NCBI GenBank assembly: GCA_963712065.1
Contig: CAVQGM010000002.1
Coordinates: 248,001-312,000 of the forward strand
Length of the DNA: 64,000 nt
From: CAVQGM01 sp963712065
GTDB lineage: Bacteria > Actinomycetota > Acidimicrobiia > Acidimicrobiales > Acidimicrobilacustridaceae
Reading direction: 5' to 3'
Positions within the stretch are counted from its first letter, which is position 1, and each line of letters begins with the position of its first letter. Position numbers and translations under genes: made by a program. This document shows, in pieces, positions 24,249 through 32,922 of the stretch. A model generated the notes under the pieces. The model was not told where the DNA came from, ran no database searches, and saw only the letters and a program-made list of their open reading frames with translations.

Positions 24249-25775
24249 TCAGCAGGCTCCCGGGAACGGCGTCTCGCCGAACGGGCTCGGCAGCCCCAGC
24301 TTGCCGGGGTTGAGGATGCCCCTCGGATCGAGGGCCCGCTTGACCGCCACGACGACGTCGAGGCCGCCGCCGAGGGCGTCGCCCATGAACCGGGCGCGGT
24401 TGAGGCCCACGCCGTGGTGGTGGCTCAGCGAGCCTCCCCGCGCCAGCACGGTGGCGGTGCCGGCGTCCCAGACGGCCCGGTAGAAGGCGTCCTTGGCGTC
24501 CGGGTCGGGATCGGGTTTGCCGGCGAAGGTGAAGTAGAGGCAGGCACCGTCGACGTAGGCGTGGCTCTGGTGCGCCGATGCGGCCAGCATCCCCTCGACG
24601 GACGACATGGCGTCGACCGTCGCCCGGTAGATGTCGGGCAGCGCACGCCACGGGCCGGTGATCTCCATGGTGTCGACCACGTAGTCGCGCGAGATCAACG
24701 CCGCCAGCGCCGACACGTCGTTGCGGTGGCCGAACCAGGTCTCGACGAGGCCCTCGTCGAGGTGGACCGCCGTCGTGCACTCCTCGGCGACGATCTCCAC
24801 GACCGCCTCGACGATCGTGCGGTCGCCCTCGTCCATCACGAGCAGGGGGTGCAGGTCGCCGGTCCCGAAGTTCCGGTCGCCCTCGACCGCGTCGTAGAGC
24901 CGGAGCACCGCGGGCGTGGCCCCGCGGCGCAGGATGCGTCGGCACGCGTCGAGGCCGTCCTCGAACGAGGCGAACCCGTAGGCGGCGCGCCGCTCGTGCG
25001 GAGGCACCGGGTGGGCTCGCAGTCGGGCACCGGTGATCACGCCGAGCGTGCCCTCCGAGCCGACGAACAACTGGTTGAGGTCGGGCCCCACCGCCTGGCG
25101 GGCGTTGCCCCCGGTGGTGACGGTGGTGCCGTCGGCCAGCACCACGTCGAGGCCGACGACCATGTCCTCGATCTTGCCGTAGCGGTTCGACAGCTGCCCG
25201 GCGCCGCGGCAGGCCAGCCAGCCGCCGACGGTCGACAGCGTGATCGACTGCGGCCAGTGGCCGACGGTGAGCCCGTGTCGGGCCCGGAGCTCGGCTTCGA
25301 ACTGGTCCCCGAACGTGCCGGCCAGCACGTCGACGGTGAGCGACGCGTCATCGACGTCGCGGATGCCGACGAGACCGGTGAGGTCGAGCACCACCCCGCC
25401 GTGCACCGGCACCGAGCCGCCCACCACCCCGCTGCGCCCGGCGGCGGCGGTGACGGGGACCGTGGCCTCGTGGCAGACGGCGAGGACGGCGGCCACCTCC
25501 TCGGGCGACGCCGGCCGGGCCACCACGGCGGCCAGGCCGCCCACCTGGCCCTGCCCGGCCCAGGTCATCGCCAGCGGCCACCAGTCACGGCTGGCCTCGA
25601 CCCGGGTGGCGGCGTCGGTGCGCACGTGGGCACACGCGCCCCGGAGCCGCTCGACGACGGCATCGGGGACGGCCACGGTCGTGGCCTCGAGCCGGGCGGT
25701 GACCGCCTCGGGCCCACCGGCGAGCGCGATCGGGGGCGTCGGCGCGCCCGGTCCCTGCAGGACATCGTCGGTCAC
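24249..25775 (-). CDS. Alkyldihydroxyacetonephosphate-synthase-like FAD-binding oxidase
   Basis: 508 residues from the GTG at 25775, which has AAGGAG nine bases upstream; an in-frame ATG at 25796 would place that site inside the gene. The FAD_binding_4 domain (A-A-G-R-S-G-V-V-G-G-S-V and V-V-L-D-L-T) is followed by the FAD-oxidase C-terminal domain with Y-V-D-G-A-C-L-Y-F-T and the triple-His motif S-H-H-H-G-V-G-L-N-R. That motif is shared with AGPS, where it serves ether-bond formation on acyl-DHAP. Between it and the upstream glpD gene is a short tandem direct repeat (25805-25837). D-lactate or glycolate dehydrogenase is the main alternative. Confidence 0.82.
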   Translation of the reverse strand: MTDDVLQGPGAPTPPIALAGGPEAVTARLEATTVAVPDAVVERLRGACAHVRTDAATRVEASRDWWPLAMTWAGQGQVGGLAAVVARPASPEEVAAVLAVCHEATVPVTAAAGRSGVVGGSVPVHGGVVLDLTGLVGIRDVDDASLTVDVLAGTFGDQFEAELRARHGLTVGHWPQSITLSTVGGWLACRGAGQLSNRYGKIEDMVVGLDVVLADGTTVTTGGNARQAVGPDLNQLFVGSEGTLGVITGARLRAHPVPPHERRAAYGFASFEDGLDACRRILRRGATPAVLRLYDAVEGDRNFGTGDLHPLLVMDEGDRTIVEAVVEIVAEECTTAVHLDEGLVETWFGHRNDVSALAALISRDYVVDTMEITGPWRALPDIYRATVDAMSSVEGMLAASAHQSHAYVDGACLYFTFAGKPDPDPDAKDAFYRAVWDAGTATVLARGGSLSHHHGVGLNRARFMGDALGGGLDVVVAVKRALDPRGILNPGKLGLPSPFGETPFPGAC

Positions 25776-25851
25776 GCCTTCGTTCTCCTTGTTCATGGGG
25801 CTGGCGTTCGTTGGGGCCGGCCGTTCGTGGGGCCGGCCGGCGTCGGCTGCG

Positions 25852-27567
25852 CTAGCTGAGCACGGTCTCGGGGAGCCCGGGGACCTTGCGCTCCTCGTCG
25901 ACCGAGGCGCGGTAGCGCTCGACCTGGCGGGCCTGCTCGGCCTCGTCCCAGCCGAGCTCGTCGGCCACCAGGGCGGCCACCTCGGCGGCGACCTCGGCCG
26001 ACGAGTCCCGGCCGAGCAGTCGGGCCCGGGTGCGGCGCGAGAGCACGTCGTCGAGGGTCTGGGCCATCTCGTAGCGCACGGCGTACACGGCCTCGGCCCG
26101 CAGGTAGGGGAGGCCCGGGACGAGCGGCTCGGCCAGCGAGGGGTCGCGCTCGACCATGGCCAGCACCACTCGGGCCTCGCCGCCGTACCGGTCGGCCAGG
26201 TGCTCGAGGGCGGCGCGGTCGACGCCGGCGGGCGGGCTCGAAGAGCGCACGGCGTCGTAGCCCTCGGCGCCGCGCAGCCTGAGGCGCTTGGTGCGGCTGT
26301 GCCGCCGGGCCCGCTCGGCCACGTTGGGCTTCCCACCGGTGGGGCGGGCGGGGAGCAGGACGTGCTCGAGCACCTCGTCGATGGTGTCGGCCGCCATCTC
26401 CCGGTAGGTCGTCAGCTTGCCACCGGTGATGGTGACCACGCCGCTCGTCGACCGCTGCACGCGGTGTCGCCGCGACAGGTCGGCGGTGCGGGCCGAGCCG
26501 GCGTCTGCCACGAGCGGACGCAGGCCGGCCCAGGTGCCCACGACGTCGTCGTCGGTGATGTCGGTGGTGACCACGGCGTTGAGCGCGCCGAGGAGGTAGT
26601 CGATGTCCTCACGGGTGCACTGCGGGTCGTCGATCGGGCCGTCGTAGTCGGTGTCGGTCGTGCCGACGTAGGTGAAGTCGCCCCACGGCACGACGAACAC
26701 GGACCGCTTGTCCTTCGGCACCGGCACGACGGCGGCGATGTCGTTGCGGACCTTCGACCACGGGACCGTGATGTGGATGCCCTTGGCGGGACGGATGGCG
26801 TGGGGGTGGACGCCCTCGTCCAGGGCCCGCACGTCGTCGGCCCAGACGCCGGCGGCGTTGACCACCGCGTCGGTCTCGATCTCGAACTCGATCGGGTCCT
26901 GGCCCGGTGCGGGGACGGCTCGCACGCGCACGCCACACGCCCTGCCGGACGCGTCCTTCGAGATGCCGATCACGCCGACGCCGTTGGCGACCACGGCCCC
27001 GTGGTCGAGGGCGGCCGTCCGGGCGAGGGCGAGGGTCAGCCGGGCGTCGTCGGCCTGGGCGTCGTAGTAGAGGTACGACGACGCCAGTCGGTCGCGGCGC
27101 AGGGTCGGCATGTGGGCGAAGGCCTCGTCGGCGCTGATGCGCTTGTGGAGCTTGCCGATGCGGGCCCCGCCGGTGAGGTCGTACATCCACATGGCCGAGC
27201 CGAGGGCGCGGGCCAGCTTCGGTGGCACCACGCCGTCCTTGCCGGTGAACACCGGCAGGAGGAACGGCAGGACCTTCACCAGGTGCGGGGCGTTGCGCCG
27301 CAGTCGTTGCCGCTCGCGCAGGGCTTCGTACACGAGGCGCACGTCGCCCTGTTGCAGGTAGCGCAGCCCGCCGTGCACGAGCTTCGAGGACTTCGAGGAC
27401 GTGCCCGAGGCGAAGTCGTCCCGTTCGACGAGGGCGGTGCGCAGGCCTCGTGAGGCGGCGTCGAGGGCGCACCCGGCGCCGGTGACGCCGCCGCCGACGA
27501 CGAGGACGTCGAAGTGGGTGTCGGCGAGGCGGCGCAGGGCGTCCGCACGGTCGAAGGCGCCGGGCAT
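25852..27567 (-). CDS. glpD: Aerobic glycerol-3-phosphate dehydrogenase
   Basis: 571 residues from the ATG at 27567, which has GGAG at a suitable distance; an upstream ATG at 27600 overlaps a likely TACGAT -10. The N-terminal FAD-binding fold is V-V-G-G-G-V-T-G-A-G-C. Further signatures are G-T-S-S-K-S-S-K-L-V-H-G-G-L-R-Y-L, N-A-A-G-V-W-A, T-I-T-G-G-K-L-T-T-Y-R, and a C-terminal DAO_C helical domain. It oxidises glycerol-3-phosphate to DHAP at the membrane, feeding electrons to quinone. Sitting in front of an AGPS-like gene and an FGGY kinase, it may supply DHAP for ether-lipid synthesis. Confidence 0.93.
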   Translation of the reverse strand: MPGAFDRADALRRLADTHFDVLVVGGGVTGAGCALDAASRGLRTALVERDDFASGTSSKSSKLVHGGLRYLQQGDVRLVYEALRERQRLRRNAPHLVKVLPFLLPVFTGKDGVVPPKLARALGSAMWMYDLTGGARIGKLHKRISADEAFAHMPTLRRDRLASSYLYYDAQADDARLTLALARTAALDHGAVVANGVGVIGISKDASGRACGVRVRAVPAPGQDPIEFEIETDAVVNAAGVWADDVRALDEGVHPHAIRPAKGIHITVPWSKVRNDIAAVVPVPKDKRSVFVVPWGDFTYVGTTDTDYDGPIDDPQCTREDIDYLLGALNAVVTTDITDDDVVGTWAGLRPLVADAGSARTADLSRRHRVQRSTSGVVTITGGKLTTYREMAADTIDEVLEHVLLPARPTGGKPNVAERARRHSRTKRLRLRGAEGYDAVRSSSPPAGVDRAALEHLADRYGGEARVVLAMVERDPSLAEPLVPGLPYLRAEAVYAVRYEMAQTLDDVLSRRTRARLLGRDSSAEVAAEVAALVADELGWDEAEQARQVERYRASVDEERKVPGLPETVLS

Positions 27568-27593
27568 CGGGGCTCCAGGAGGTCGGGGATCTC

Positions 27594-27608
27594 GGGCCAT
27601 CGTACGGG
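27594..27608 (-). promoter_or_regulatory. Probable -10 region of the glpD operon
   Basis: TACGAT on the minus strand about 30 bases upstream of the chosen ATG. A start here would give a short leader containing the GGAG ribosome-binding site. Confidence 0.35.
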
Positions 27609-27693
27609 AGCGGGGGAGGGGCGTTCCCGTCCGGGCCCCTGCGGCGCCCTGGGGCGACCGGCGCCGTCGCCCCCAGGGCGCCGGAATCTTCAG

Positions 27694-27733
27694 TTGCTGC
27701 TCATTAGCAATCGTTGTCGATTGCCGGTAGGGT
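27694..27733 (+). promoter_or_regulatory. Promoter and overlapping operator of the Fur-family gene
   Basis: A -10 TAGGGT (27728-27733) lies 7 bases before the GTG, and TTAGCA about 18 bases upstream can serve as -35. Between them is an 18-base perfect palindrome GCAATCG-TTGT-CGATTGC (27707-27724), overlapped on its left by a second inverted repeat TTGCT-7-AGCAA (27694-27710). The stretch is much more AT-rich than its surroundings. Position inside the promoter suggests autorepression. Confidence 0.6.
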
Positions 27734-27740
27734 CAGGTTC

Positions 27741-28206
27741 GTGAAGTCGCCGGCCGAGCTCACCGATCTGTTCCGGGCCCGAGGCCTGAGGATCACGCCC
27801 CAGCGGCAGTGCATCTTCCGGGCTCTGCACGGCAACGGCGAGCATCCCACGGCCGAGGCGGTCTACGAGCAGGTGCGCGAGGAGATGCCCACCATCTCGC
27901 TGCGCACCGTGTACCAGACGCTCAACGACCTGGCGTCCATGGGCGAGCTGAGCCAGCTCGACCTCGGCACCGGGTCCGGACGGTTCGACCCGAACCTCGA
28001 TCCGCACCACCACCTGGTGTGCGAGCGGTGCGGCACGGTGCACGACGTCTACGTCGACTTCACCGACGTCCGAGTCCCCGACGATCACCATCTCGGGTTC
28101 CGGGTGTCATCCACCGAGATCGTCTTCCGGGGGTGCTGCGCCGACTGCGCGACCGCCGGCGAGGCCACGCTCACCATCGACCCAGCACGAGGAGACACCG
28201 AGGCAC

Positions 28207-28214
<8 letters not shown>
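27741..28214 (+). CDS. Fur/PerR-family metal-dependent transcriptional regulator
   Basis: 157 residues. A winged-helix domain (R-I-T-P-Q-R-Q-C-I-F, then S-L-R-T-V-Y-Q-T-L) is followed by the dimerisation domain with H-H-H-L-V-C-E-R-C-G-T and the second Cys pair C-C-A-D-C. This gives a structural CxxC/CxxC zinc site plus His/Asp regulatory ligands. Its operon partner rubrerythrin makes a PerR-like peroxide sensor most likely, but Fur, Zur or Mur specificity cannot be excluded. The start is GTG in a leaderless arrangement. The last eight bases overlap the rubrerythrin gene. Confidence 0.9.
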
Positions 28215-28626
<412 letters not shown>

Positions 28627-28659
28627 CCCCGAGCGCGCGGCCGTCGGCCGCCGTCGTGC

Positions 28660-28693
28660 GGTTCGGGGGGACGGTGCAGCCGTCCCCCGAACC
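28660..28693 (+). terminator. Strong hairpin after rubrerythrin (terminator or attenuator)
   Basis: A 14-base-pair GC-rich stem with one bulged G and a 5-base loop, GGTTCGGGGG...CCCCCGAACC at its base, with no U tract. It lies in the 163-base gap before the Fe-S gene and could end or attenuate transcription from the fur promoter. Confidence 0.55.
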
Positions 28694-28789
28694 TGTCCGC
28701 CGCGGGCGGCCGTCACCCACGGCCCTCACCTCCCCGGCCGTCGTTCGGCGCGCCCGGGCTCCCGTCCGCACTGCTCCCCGGAACCACCC

Positions 28790-30103
28790 ATGACCACCAC
28801 CTACGACCCGTTCCACCCGAGGTACTTCGACGAGGCCGACCTGCGGCAGGAGCTGACGCGGGTCTACGACCTGTGCCACGGGTGCCGGCTGTGCTTCAAG
28901 TTCTGCACCTCGTTCCCGACGCTGTTCGAGCTGATCGACCGCCACGACGACCAGGATGCGGGGCGGCTCACCCCGGCCGAGCAGGACCGGGTCGTCGACG
29001 AGTGCTTCCAGTGCAAGCTCTGCTACGTCAACTGCCCGTACGTGCCCGGCCAGCACGAGTGGGAGCTCGACTTCCCCCGGCTGATGATGCGGGCCGACCA
29101 GGTCCGGGTCCGCAACGACGAGCTCACCGCCAAGGAGCGGATCCAGAACCAGACCCTCGCCAGCACCGACCTCGCCGGCAGGGTCAACACCGCGGTCGCC
29201 CCGCTGGCCAACAAGGCGATCGGCACGCCGGGCTCGTTCACGCGCAAGCTCATGGAGAAGACCGTGGGCATCGCCTCCGAGCGGCTGCTCCCGCCCTACG
29301 CCCGTGAGCGGTTCACCACCTGGTTCCGCAAGCGGCCGTCGCCCGAGGCCCGCACCGTCGACCGCACGCAGGGCGACGTCGCGTTCTTCCCCACGTGCCT
29401 CGTCGAGTACCAGAACCCGCAGGCGGGCAAGGACTGCGTCCGGGTCTACGAGCGCAACGGCCTCGAGGTCACCGTGCCCGACGGGTGGAGGTGCTGCGGC
29501 GCGCCGTGGCTGCACGCCGGCGACGTCGACCACTTCGTCACCGAGGCGCGCGGCAACATCAAGGTGCTGGCCGAGCAGGTGCGTCGGGGCCGCGACGTCG
29601 TCGTCCCCCAGCCCACCTGCGGCCTGACCATCAAGAGCGACTACCGCGACTACGTGGGCGGTCCCGACGCCGAGCTCGTCGCCGAGCACACCTACGACGT
29701 CGCCGAGTACCTCTGGAAGGTGCACAAGGGCGACGACACCGCCCTCGACACCGAGTTCCCCGGCGACGTGCCCGAGTCGCTCACCTACCACGCCCCCTGC
29801 CACCTGCGGATGCAGCAGATCGGCCTCAAGAGCCGGGACCTCATGAAGCTCACCGGCACCACGGTCACCGTGGTCGCCGAGTGCTCGGCCATCGACGGCA
29901 CGTGGGGGTACCGCGCCCAGAACTACGAGACGTCGCGGTCGGTCGCCAAGAAGATGGCCGACGCCATCGACGCGGCCGGCAACGACGTCGTCGCCGGTGA
30001 CTGCACGCTCGCCAACGGGGGGATTCTCCAGGAGACCGGGAAGCAGCCCGTGCACCCGCTCTCGATCGTCGCCCGTGCCTATGGCATCCCCGAGGAGGAG
30101 TGA
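28790..30103 (+). CDS. Fe-S cluster/CCG-domain protein (heterodisulfide-reductase-related)
   Basis: 437 residues. Two 4Fe-4S motifs are near the N-terminus: Cys29-x2-Cys32-x2-Cys35-x3-Cys39 and Cys72-x2-Cys75-x2-Cys78-x3-Cys82-Pro. Two cysteine-rich CCG domains follow, seen at R-C-C-G-A-P-W and Y-H-A-P-C-H-L. The layout is that of GlcF/HdrD-type electron-transfer subunits, but here without a flavoprotein partner. It is fused in an operon to a DUF3501 gene (stop TGA shares a base with the next ATG) and sits after rubrerythrin, as in many aerobic bacteria. It likely passes electrons to the peroxidase; the donor is unknown. Confidence 0.87.
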   Translation: MTTTYDPFHPRYFDEADLRQELTRVYDLCHGCRLCFKFCTSFPTLFELIDRHDDQDAGRLTPAEQDRVVDECFQCKLCYVNCPYVPGQHEWELDFPRLMMRADQVRVRNDELTAKERIQNQTLASTDLAGRVNTAVAPLANKAIGTPGSFTRKLMEKTVGIASERLLPPYARERFTTWFRKRPSPEARTVDRTQGDVAFFPTCLVEYQNPQAGKDCVRVYERNGLEVTVPDGWRCCGAPWLHAGDVDHFVTEARGNIKVLAEQVRRGRDVVVPQPTCGLTIKSDYRDYVGGPDAELVAEHTYDVAEYLWKVHKGDDTALDTEFPGDVPESLTYHAPCHLRMQQIGLKSRDLMKLTGTTVTVVAECSAIDGTWGYRAQNYETSRSVAKKMADAIDAAGNDVVAGDCTLANGGILQETGKQPVHPLSIVARAYGIPEEE

Positions 30104-30711
30104 TGACCGTCATGACCAAGCTGACCCTCGAAGACATCGCCGACCTGCGCGCCTACGAGCGTGAGCGCGACGAGTTCCGCGCCCACGTGATCGCCCTCAA
30201 GAAGCGTCGACGGGTCCACGTGGGACCCGTCGTGACCCTCTTGTTCGAGAACCGCGACACCATCCGGTTCCAGATCCAGGAGATGGCCCGCGCCGAGCGG
30301 ATCTTCACCGACGAGGGCATCGAGACCGAGCTCCGGGTCTACAACCCGCTGATCCCCGAGCCCGGCCACCTGGCGGCCACGTTGTTCATCGAGCTGACCT
30401 CGGACGAGCAGCTGCGCGAGTGGCTGCCCCGGCTCGTCGGCATCGAGCGGCAGCTCGAGCTGCGGATCGGCGCCGGCGACGACGTCCGCGTCGTCCGCTG
30501 CGTCGTCGACGCCGACCACGCCAGGCAGCTCACCCGGGACGAGATCACCGCGTCGGTGCACTACGTGCACTTCGACCTCGATCCCGCCGCGGTCGAGGAC
30601 TTCGCCGCCGGGCCCGTGACCCTCGCCGTCACCCACGAGCAGTACGCGTACGAGACCGAGCTGTCGCCGGAGACCCGTGACGAGCTCCTCGCCGACCTGC
30701 GGGGGGACTGA
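30103..30711 (+). CDS. DUF3501 family protein
   Basis: 202 residues, matching DUF3501 in length and in the conserved start L-T-L-E-D-I-A-D-L-R-A-Y-E-R-E-R-D-E-F-R. The internal R-R-V-H-V-G-P and F-E-N-R-D-T-I-R-F-Q-I-Q-E-M are also typical. The family is uncharacterised and recurrently paired with rubrerythrin and the CCG Fe-S protein. The ATG at 30103 was preferred because GAGGAGGAG ends directly before it. The protein is soluble, with no cofactor motif visible; a structural partner of the Fe-S protein is plausible. Confidence 0.87.
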   Translation: MTVMTKLTLEDIADLRAYERERDEFRAHVIALKKRRRVHVGPVVTLLFENRDTIRFQIQEMARAERIFTDEGIETELRVYNPLIPEPGHLAATLFIELTSDEQLREWLPRLVGIERQLELRIGAGDDVRVVRCVVDADHARQLTRDEITASVHYVHFDLDPAAVEDFAAGPVTLAVTHEQYAYETELSPETRDELLADLRGD

Positions 30712-30758
30712 GCGATTCCGGCGCTCTCGGCCGGTCTCCGTGGCCGCCGGGACCCCGT

Positions 30759-30789
30759 TTGGACATCGGATCGGGGGAACGAGCAAGAT
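30759..30789 (+). promoter_or_regulatory. Possible promoter of the whiB-like gene
   Basis: TTGGAC, 19 bases, then CAAGAT, leaving a leader of about 45 bases that contains GGAGGAGCTGAG. An inverted repeat GAACGA...TCGTTC (30777-30802) overlaps the start region. The -10 match is weak. Confidence 0.3.
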
Positions 30790-30840
30790 CGACCCTTCGT
30801 TCGTCCGCAGCTCGTTTCTGGGAGGAGCTGAGTCCCCCCG

Positions 30841-31077
30841 ATGAACCACCCCTGGCATCACGCGGCGGCCTGCAGAGGCCTGGATCCGCAGATCTTCTAC
30901 CCGCTCGAGGACGACCTGGCCGGCGAGGCCGCCGCCAAGGCCGTCTGCGGGGAGTGCGTCGTCCGGGAGGCCTGCCTCGAGCACGCCCTCGGCCGGCGGG
31001 AGAAGGACGGGATCTGGGGTGGTGCCACCGAGCGCGAGCGCCGGCGGATCATCCGCCAGCGTCGCCGTTCTGCGTAG
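30841..31077 (+). CDS. WhiB-family Fe-S transcriptional regulator
   Basis: 78 residues. The four 4Fe-4S ligands are Cys11, Cys36, Cys39 and Cys45 (C-x24-C-x2-C-x5-C). The G-I-W-G-G turn at 57-61 and the basic C-terminal tail R-R-R-I-I-R-Q-R-R-R for DNA contact complete the family pattern. WhiB proteins work with the primary sigma factor and sense nitric oxide or oxygen. The subgroup (WhiB1, 2 or 4) cannot be set from this sequence. It lies just after the peroxide-related operon and ends in a clear hairpin. Confidence 0.94.
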   Translation: MNHPWHHAAACRGLDPQIFYPLEDDLAGEAAAKAVCGECVVREACLEHALGRREKDGIWGGATERERRRIIRQRRRSA

Positions 31078-31111
31078 CCGCGCTCGCGGGGTCCCGCCGT
31101 CCCGGCAGGTG

Positions 31112-31135
31112 GACCTCGGGCCCCGGCCCGAGGTC
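31112..31135 (+). terminator. Hairpin after the whiB-like gene
   Basis: A perfect 10-base-pair stem GACCTCGGGC / GCCCGAGGTC with a 4-base loop, 35 bases after the stop. No U tract, as is usual in GC-rich actinobacteria. Confidence 0.6.
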
Positions 31136-31177
31136 TCCCATCCGGAACGAGGGGTGGGGCGTGGTTGAATCTCGGCC

Positions 31178-32239
31178 GTGACGACTCTCGACGAGCTGGG
31201 CGGGTGGCCCGCCATCCTCGACACCCTGGTGGCCGGACGCGACCTGACCGCCGCCCAGGCCGGGGCGGCGATGAGCGGGATCCTCGCCGGCGAGGCCTCG
31301 GCCGCCCAGATCGCCGGCTACATCGTCGCCCTGCGGATGAAGGGCGAGGACATCGAGGAGATCTCCGGCATGGTCGACGCGATGCTGGCGGCGGCGGCGC
31401 CGATCGATCTCGGCGCCGACGCCGCCGTGGCCGTCGACATCGTCGGGACCGGCGGCGCGCCGACCCGCCGGGTGCATGCCCTCAACGTGTCGACCATGGC
31501 GTGCTTCGTGGCCGCCGGCGCCGGGGCCAAGGTGTGCAAGCACGGCAACCGGCGGGCGTCGTCCACGAGCGGTTCGTTCGACCTGCTGGAGGCGCTCGGC
31601 GTGCCGCTCGAGCTCGACGGGCCGGCCGTCGCCCGGTGCGTCGCCGAGGTCGGACTCGGCTTCTGCTTCGCCCGCGCCTTCCATCCGGCCATGCGCCACG
31701 CCGGCCCGGTGCGGGCCGAGCTCGGCGTGCCGACGGTGTTCAACGTGCTCGGTCCGCTCGCCCATCCGGCCCGGGTGCAGCGACAGGTGATCGGGGTGAG
31801 CGACCCGCGCCTGGCCCCGACGGTGATCGGCGTGCTGCAGGCACGCGGTGCGCCTCGCGCCCTGGTGGTGCACGGCCACGACGGCGTCGACGAGCTCACC
31901 ACCACCGGCGCGTCCACCGTGCACGAGCTGGCCGACGGCGAGGTGCGGACCTACGAGCTGCGCCCCACCGACGTGGGCCTCGACGTCAGCACGCCGGAGC
32001 ACGTGCAGGGGGGTGATCCCGCGGCCAACGCCGAGATCGCCCGGCGGGTGTTCGGCGGCGAGGCGGGGCCCCACCGCGACATCGTGGTGCTCAACGCCGC
32101 CGCCGGGCTGTGGGCCGCGGGGACCGTCGACGAGCTCGCCGTCGGTGTGGAGGTGGCCGCCGCCGCCGTCGATGAGGGAAGGGCCGCCGAGGTGCTCGAC
32201 CAGCTCAGGACGGTGGCGGGGGCGGCAGCCGGCGGCTGA
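31178..32239 (+). CDS. trpD: Anthranilate phosphoribosyltransferase (variant glycine-rich loop)
   Basis: 353 residues matching TrpD over its whole length: the N-terminal helical domain with E-A-S-A-A-Q-I-A-G-Y, the PRPP-site K-H-G-N-R-R-A-S-S-T-S-G and F-N-V-L-G-P-L-A-H-P. The normally invariant V-G-T-G-G-D-G loop reads G-T-G-G-A-P-T-R-R-V-H-A-L-N-V-S-T here, with Asp replaced by Ala and about three extra residues. Activity in tryptophan synthesis is likely but not certain given that change. No other trp gene is in the window. Its end overlaps the opposing gene by 35 bases. Confidence 0.85.
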   Translation: MTTLDELGGWPAILDTLVAGRDLTAAQAGAAMSGILAGEASAAQIAGYIVALRMKGEDIEEISGMVDAMLAAAAPIDLGADAAVAVDIVGTGGAPTRRVHALNVSTMACFVAAGAGAKVCKHGNRRASSTSGSFDLLEALGVPLELDGPAVARCVAEVGLGFCFARAFHPAMRHAGPVRAELGVPTVFNVLGPLAHPARVQRQVIGVSDPRLAPTVIGVLQARGAPRALVVHGHDGVDELTTTGASTVHELADGEVRTYELRPTDVGLDVSTPEHVQGGDPAANAEIARRVFGGEAGPHRDIVVLNAAAGLWAAGTVDELAVGVEVAAAAVDEGRAAEVLDQLRTVAGAAAGG

Positions 32240-32909
32240 CCGGCTCGGGCCGTGGTGGCCGCGGTCGTTCGACGGGTTGCGGAGCGCCGGTGGGCGCCGA
32301 CGACGGCATCGGGGGCATCCGGCTGGCGAGGAGCGCCTCGACGGCGGCGAGGTCGTCGAGGCCGGCACCTCGTTCGATCTCGGTGAGCTCGCGGTTGGCC
32401 TCGTCGAACAGGTCGAGGTGGCCGGCGATGCGGGCGAGGGCCTCGGGGGTGGTCTCGTCCCACCCGCTGACCGGGGTGCCGTCGGGCCGTCGGAGCCCGC
32501 TCAACCGCACGGACAGCTGCTCGAGCTGGGCCACCTGGAGGCGCAGGTCGTGCAGCGCGTCGCGGCGGTAGGGCTTGGGTTGGCGGGAGGCGACCACGAC
32601 CTGCTGGTCGAGCTGGACGGCGTGGTGCTCGAGCTCGCCCCGCAGCTCGTCGACCGAGGTGCTCGGCCCCCGGTCGGCTGAGCGGGTCGGGGCGGTCGCC
32701 GTCGTGGCCTGCACCGCGGTGCGGAGCCGACGGTGGAGGCGGGCCGGCTGGGTGGGCGACCACAACCACGGCAGCGGCGCCGGGGTGCGGTGGGCGGGGT
32801 GCACGCGATTGGCCCGCTGCAGTCGCCAGGCCAGGTAGCCGACGGCGGCCGTGAGCACCGCCAACCACACCACCACCAGGATCGTGAGGGCGATCACGAG
32901 CTCTCCCAT
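32205..32909 (-). CDS. Membrane-anchored coiled protein of unknown function
   Basis: 234 residues. One N-terminal transmembrane helix (about 4-27) is followed by a basic linker, a predicted helical region with L-H-D-L-R-L-Q-V-A-Q-L-E-Q-L, and a Pro/Arg-rich tail. The layout suggests an inner-membrane-anchored cytoplasmic protein. No family recognised. The ATG lies 7 bases after TAGGGT. The 3' end overlaps trpD on the other strand. It is the downstream neighbour of the exonuclease fusion but has its own promoter. Confidence 0.6.
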   Translation of the reverse strand: MGELVIALTILVVVWLAVLTAAVGYLAWRLQRANRVHPAHRTPAPLPWLWSPTQPARLHRRLRTAVQATTATAPTRSADRGPSTSVDELRGELEHHAVQLDQQVVVASRQPKPYRRDALHDLRLQVAQLEQLSVRLSGLRRPDGTPVSGWDETTPEALARIAGHLDLFDEANRELTEIERGAGLDDLAAVEALLASRMPPMPSSAPTGAPQPVERPRPPRPEPVSRRLPPPPPS

Positions 32910-32916
32910 CGCCGCC

Positions 32917-32922
32917 ACCCTA
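32917..32922 (-). promoter_or_regulatory. -10 element of the membrane-anchored protein gene (leaderless)
   Basis: TAGGGT on the minus strand, 7 bases before the ATG at 32909. It overlaps the stop region of the exonuclease gene. Confidence 0.45.
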
